From: an uncultured Prevotellaceae bacterium | GTDB lineage: Bacteria > Bacteroidota > Bacteroidia > Bacteroidales > Bacteroidaceae | Direction of reading: 5' to 3' | Assembly (NCBI GenBank): GCA_902769805.1 | Contig: CACXQL010000023.1 | Coordinates: 1 to 46,019 of the forward strand | Length of the DNA: 46,019 nucleotides | Shown here: piece after piece, positions 44,052-46,019 of the stretch | Numbering within the stretch: position 1 is the first letter of the stretch | Layout of the letters: each line of letters starts with the position of its first letter | Program-made: the position numbers and the translations under genes | The notes under the pieces: model-generated | Database searches by the model: none | Seen by the model: only the letters and a program-made list of their open reading frames with translations | Told to the model about the DNA's origin: nothing

Positions 44052-44175
44052 GTCATCTGGAAATCGGCAAAATTTCAAATGATTGTTTCAAGAACGAAAG
44101 TTGGGAGTTCGCGCTGCAAGGCGTGGGCTTTTACTCGTTTAAGAAACATAGGTGTTTGCCGATACCTCAGATGAC
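44052..44175 (+). ncRNA. Candidate structured RNA or leader upstream of the LRR-dockerin gene
   Basis: The two ends pair over long arms: 44052-44060 with 44167-44175 (one G-U), a small internal loop, then 44063-44071 with 44155-44163, nine perfect pairs. Further in, TGTTTC (44084-44089) can pair with GAAACA (44143-44148) and AACGA (44093-44097) with TCGTT (44135-44139). The result is a rod with internal loops of about 124 nt, 63 nt upstream of the ATG at 44239. There is no coding capacity. It could be a 5' UTR regulator, a free sRNA or a dispersed repeat. The strand is assumed from the downstream gene. Confidence 0.45.
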
Positions 44176-44238
44176 GTAGACGAAGTAAATTGTCCACGTT
44201 TTCTTTTTATATACAATCAAACATTAATAATACAAACT

Positions 44239-45753
44239 ATGAAGCAACTACTATTATCATTATTGCTCACCGTTCTCATGAGCATGATGGGAATAACGGC
44301 TTTTGCCCATGATTTTGAAGCGAAAAACACCGCTGGTGTCACTATTTACTATCTGAAAACAAGTGATACAGAAGTAGCAGTCAGCTTTAAAGGTGATTCT
44401 TACAATTCTTATTCTAATGAATACACAGGTAATGTCGTTATCCCAAAGTCAGTCACTTACAATGGTGTAACCTATAATGTGACGAGTATTGGTGGCAATG
44501 CATTCGCAGGTTGCAGTGGTCTAACCTCCATCACGATTTCTAACAGCGTGACGAGTATGATGCAAGGTGTGTTCCGTGATTGCACAGGTCTGACCTCCAT
44601 AGAGATTCCTAACAGCGTGACGGATATAGACAGGGATGCATTCTATGGCTGCAGTGGTCTGACCTCGGTAACGATTCCTAACAGCGTGACAAGTATTGGT
44701 GCTCGTGCTTTCCATGGTTGCTCTGGCCTTGAGTCCATCACCATCCCAAACAGCGTGACGAGTATTGGCAGTTATGCTTTCTATAATTGCTCTGGTCTTG
44801 AGTCTATAGAGGTAGGATCAGGGAATACAAAGTATGATTCACGAGACAATTGCAATGCTATTATTGTAACAGCCAGTAACACTTTGATTGCTGGTTGTAA
44901 GAATACCGTTATCCCCAACAGTGTGACAAGTATTGACGTTTATGCTTTCTATAATTGCTCTGGCCTTGAGTCCATCACCATCCCAAACAGCGTGACGAGT
45001 ATTGACGGTTTTGCTTTCTTTGGTTGCTCTGGCCTACAAAAAGTGATTGTTTCTGACATTGCTGCGTGGTGCGGCATCTCTTTCTGTGATAATACAGCCA
45101 ATCCATTATCTTATGCTCATCATCTTTATAATAATGAAAATACGGAAATCACAAACTTGGTTATTCCTGATGGCGTGACGGGTATTCGCTATGCTTTCTT
45201 TGGTTGCTCTGGCCTTACCTCTGTCACCATCCCCAATAGCGTGACGAGCATTGGTATTTATGCTTTCTCCGGCTGCTCTAGTCTTACCTCTATCACCATC
45301 CCCAACAGCGTGACGAGTATTGATGGCAATGCGTTCTGGGGTTGCATAGGTCTGACCACAGTAACTATTCCAAACAGTGTGAGGAGCATTGGCTCTGGTG
45401 CGTTCTATGATTGTACCGGACTGACTTCGGTAACCGTTAAGATAGAAACTCCACTAACTATTGATTCATACACTTTCTCCTCCTATCGAGCCAATACTAT
45501 TCTTTGTGTGCCTTGTGGCAGTAAAGCAGCATATCAGGCAGCGGACTATTGGAAGGATTTCAAGGAGATTGTGGAGATCGGTGATGCTGATGGTGACGGA
45601 GCTATCGATGTAAATGACGTGACATCTATTATTAATTATATTTTGGACAAACCTGTTGCCAACTTCATAAAAGCAGCTGCTGACGTGGATGGTGATGGTG
45701 TTATTGATGTGAATGATGTGCAGTCCACCATCAATATCATTTTGAAGAAGTAA
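44239..45753 (+). CDS. BspA-like leucine-rich-repeat protein with C-terminal dockerin
   Basis: The product has 504 residues from the ATG at 44239. The frame is open upstream across the structured region, but the signal peptide starts here (MKQLLLSLLLTVLMSMMGITAFA). About a dozen BspA/TpLRR repeats of 23 residues follow (GLTSVTIPNSVTSIGxxAFxGCS). At the C-terminus are two calcium-binding dockerin loops (DADGDGAIDVNDVTSIINYI and DVDGDGVIDVNDVQSTINII). Such proteins are surface adhesins or binding proteins. It lacks the secretion-tail motif seen in the other BspA-like gene. Base composition is more AT-rich than the core genes, which hints at transfer. Confidence 0.87.
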   Translation: MKQLLLSLLLTVLMSMMGITAFAHDFEAKNTAGVTIYYLKTSDTEVAVSFKGDSYNSYSNEYTGNVVIPKSVTYNGVTYNVTSIGGNAFAGCSGLTSITISNSVTSMMQGVFRDCTGLTSIEIPNSVTDIDRDAFYGCSGLTSVTIPNSVTSIGARAFHGCSGLESITIPNSVTSIGSYAFYNCSGLESIEVGSGNTKYDSRDNCNAIIVTASNTLIAGCKNTVIPNSVTSIDVYAFYNCSGLESITIPNSVTSIDGFAFFGCSGLQKVIVSDIAAWCGISFCDNTANPLSYAHHLYNNENTEITNLVIPDGVTGIRYAFFGCSGLTSVTIPNSVTSIGIYAFSGCSSLTSITIPNSVTSIDGNAFWGCIGLTTVTIPNSVRSIGSGAFYDCTGLTSVTVKIETPLTIDSYTFSSYRANTILCVPCGSKAAYQAADYWKDFKEIVEIGDADGDGAIDVNDVTSIINYILDKPVANFIKAAADVDGDGVIDVNDVQSTINIILKK

Positions 45754-45801
45754 GATAATCCACCTTAATAGTCTCAAATCTTAGAATCTCAGAAAGGAAT
45801 T

Positions 45802-45840
45802 GTTTGAAGGCTCCAAACGGGGTGAATGGAGCCTTCAAAC
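45802..45840. terminator. 14-bp hairpin after the LRR-dockerin gene
   Basis: GTTTGAAGGCTCCA and TGGAGCCTTCAAAC pair perfectly around an 11-nt loop, 48 nt after the stop. There is no T-run, so it may be a terminator without a tail, an mRNA end stabiliser or part of a repeat element. Confidence 0.5.
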
Positions 45841-46019
45841 GCATCGAAAGTAAGCCACAAACGAGTCGAAAAGAGGCTACTTACTCCGAGCGAGGCTTTA
45901 TTATTCTGAAGATTTTTTCAGAATTTCGGTTCTGCGTCAATTTGGGTGGTGAGCAAATATTACAAAGTTTAACTATCTATCTGACAATCAACACATTAGT
46001 TAACAAATTAAAGTTGTAG
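45841..46019. other. Hairpin-rich, non-coding right edge
   Basis: After the 14-bp hairpin come an imperfect stem (AGTAAGCC against GGCTACTTACT) and a short perfect one (ATTCTGAA with TTCAGAAT, 45903-45924), then AT-rich sequence to the edge. No convincing gene is seen. The composition fits the end of an insertion sequence or a dispersed intergenic repeat, but no transposase is visible to support this. Confidence 0.3.

Noticed and set aside
45804-46019. 71-codon open frame to the right edge
   Set aside because: It starts inside a 14-bp hairpin arm, runs through further hairpins and AT-rich sequence, and its product has no recognisable feature.

Overview
The window looks like a piece of a Prevotella-like (order Bacteroidales, phylum Bacteroidota) chromosome. 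Several lines of evidence agree. Promoters are of the Bacteroidetes type (TTTG, about 19-21 nt, TAnnTTTG) and Shine-Dalgarno sites are scarce. There are type IX secretion and gliding-family genes (porW/sprE-like, porX-like, gldH). Several gene neighbourhoods, such as DUF1599-DoxX-tpiA-SPOR-folE and holB-ricT-gldH, are typical of Bacteroidetes. BspA-like leucine-rich-repeat surface proteins are present. I see no rRNA, CRISPR array or complete insertion sequence.

Layout. Positions 1-4369 (minus): cca, then a GNAT-fold acyltransferase, a ketosynthase, an acyl carrier protein and the start of a FabZ-like dehydratase, a small specialised acyl-ACP/lipid operon that runs off the left edge. 4457-10380 (plus): an outer-membrane PAP2 phosphatase, DUF1599, a DoxX/MauE membrane protein, tpiA, a SPOR-domain protein, folE and an unknown membrane protein, closed by a terminator. 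10446-10628: a small repeat element with perfect 20-bp inverted ends around four 22-bp units, next to a tRNA-Pro(GGG). 10997-17405 (plus): aroA, a porW/sprE-like TPR lipoprotein, the porX-like PglZ response regulator and tsaE. 17406-21520 (minus): thioredoxin and dnaE. 21661-23468 (plus): psd, pssA and DUF4834, the phosphatidylethanolamine pathway. 23502-24941 (minus): pyrH and birA, divergent from tadA. 25446-29475: a lone receiver and a sugar/H+ symporter (minus), divergent from a GH51 arabinofuranosidase (plus), a pentose-use pair.

29522-32313 (minus) is a broken BspA-like gene in three reading-frame segments followed by a translationally overlapping 49-aa ORF. 32575-36727 (plus): an orphan HigA-like regulator, metF, holB, ricT and gldH. 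36731-43094 (minus): the cell-shape cluster purH(partial)-mreB-mreC-mreD-mrdA-rodA. 43305-43965 (plus): an MntA/HepT-type toxin-antitoxin pair. 44052-44175 can fold into a long rod-like RNA upstream of a BspA-like protein with a C-terminal dockerin (44239-45753). The right edge is hairpin-rich and may be the end of a repeat or mobile element.

The most unusual pattern is a set of short tandem tracts, mostly with a 7-bp period (AGGARNN, AGAGTNN, TTGARAA or GAATTAA words), scattered on both strands at gene ends and inside housekeeping ORFs (cca twice, porW twice, tsaE, holB, and the ends of aroA, purH and the DoxX gene). Tracts with 8- and 9-bp periods accompany them. In holB the tract of nine heptamers lies where the family normally has a four-cysteine zinc module. 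In purH the reading frame stops inside a tract and the AICAR transformylase half is absent.
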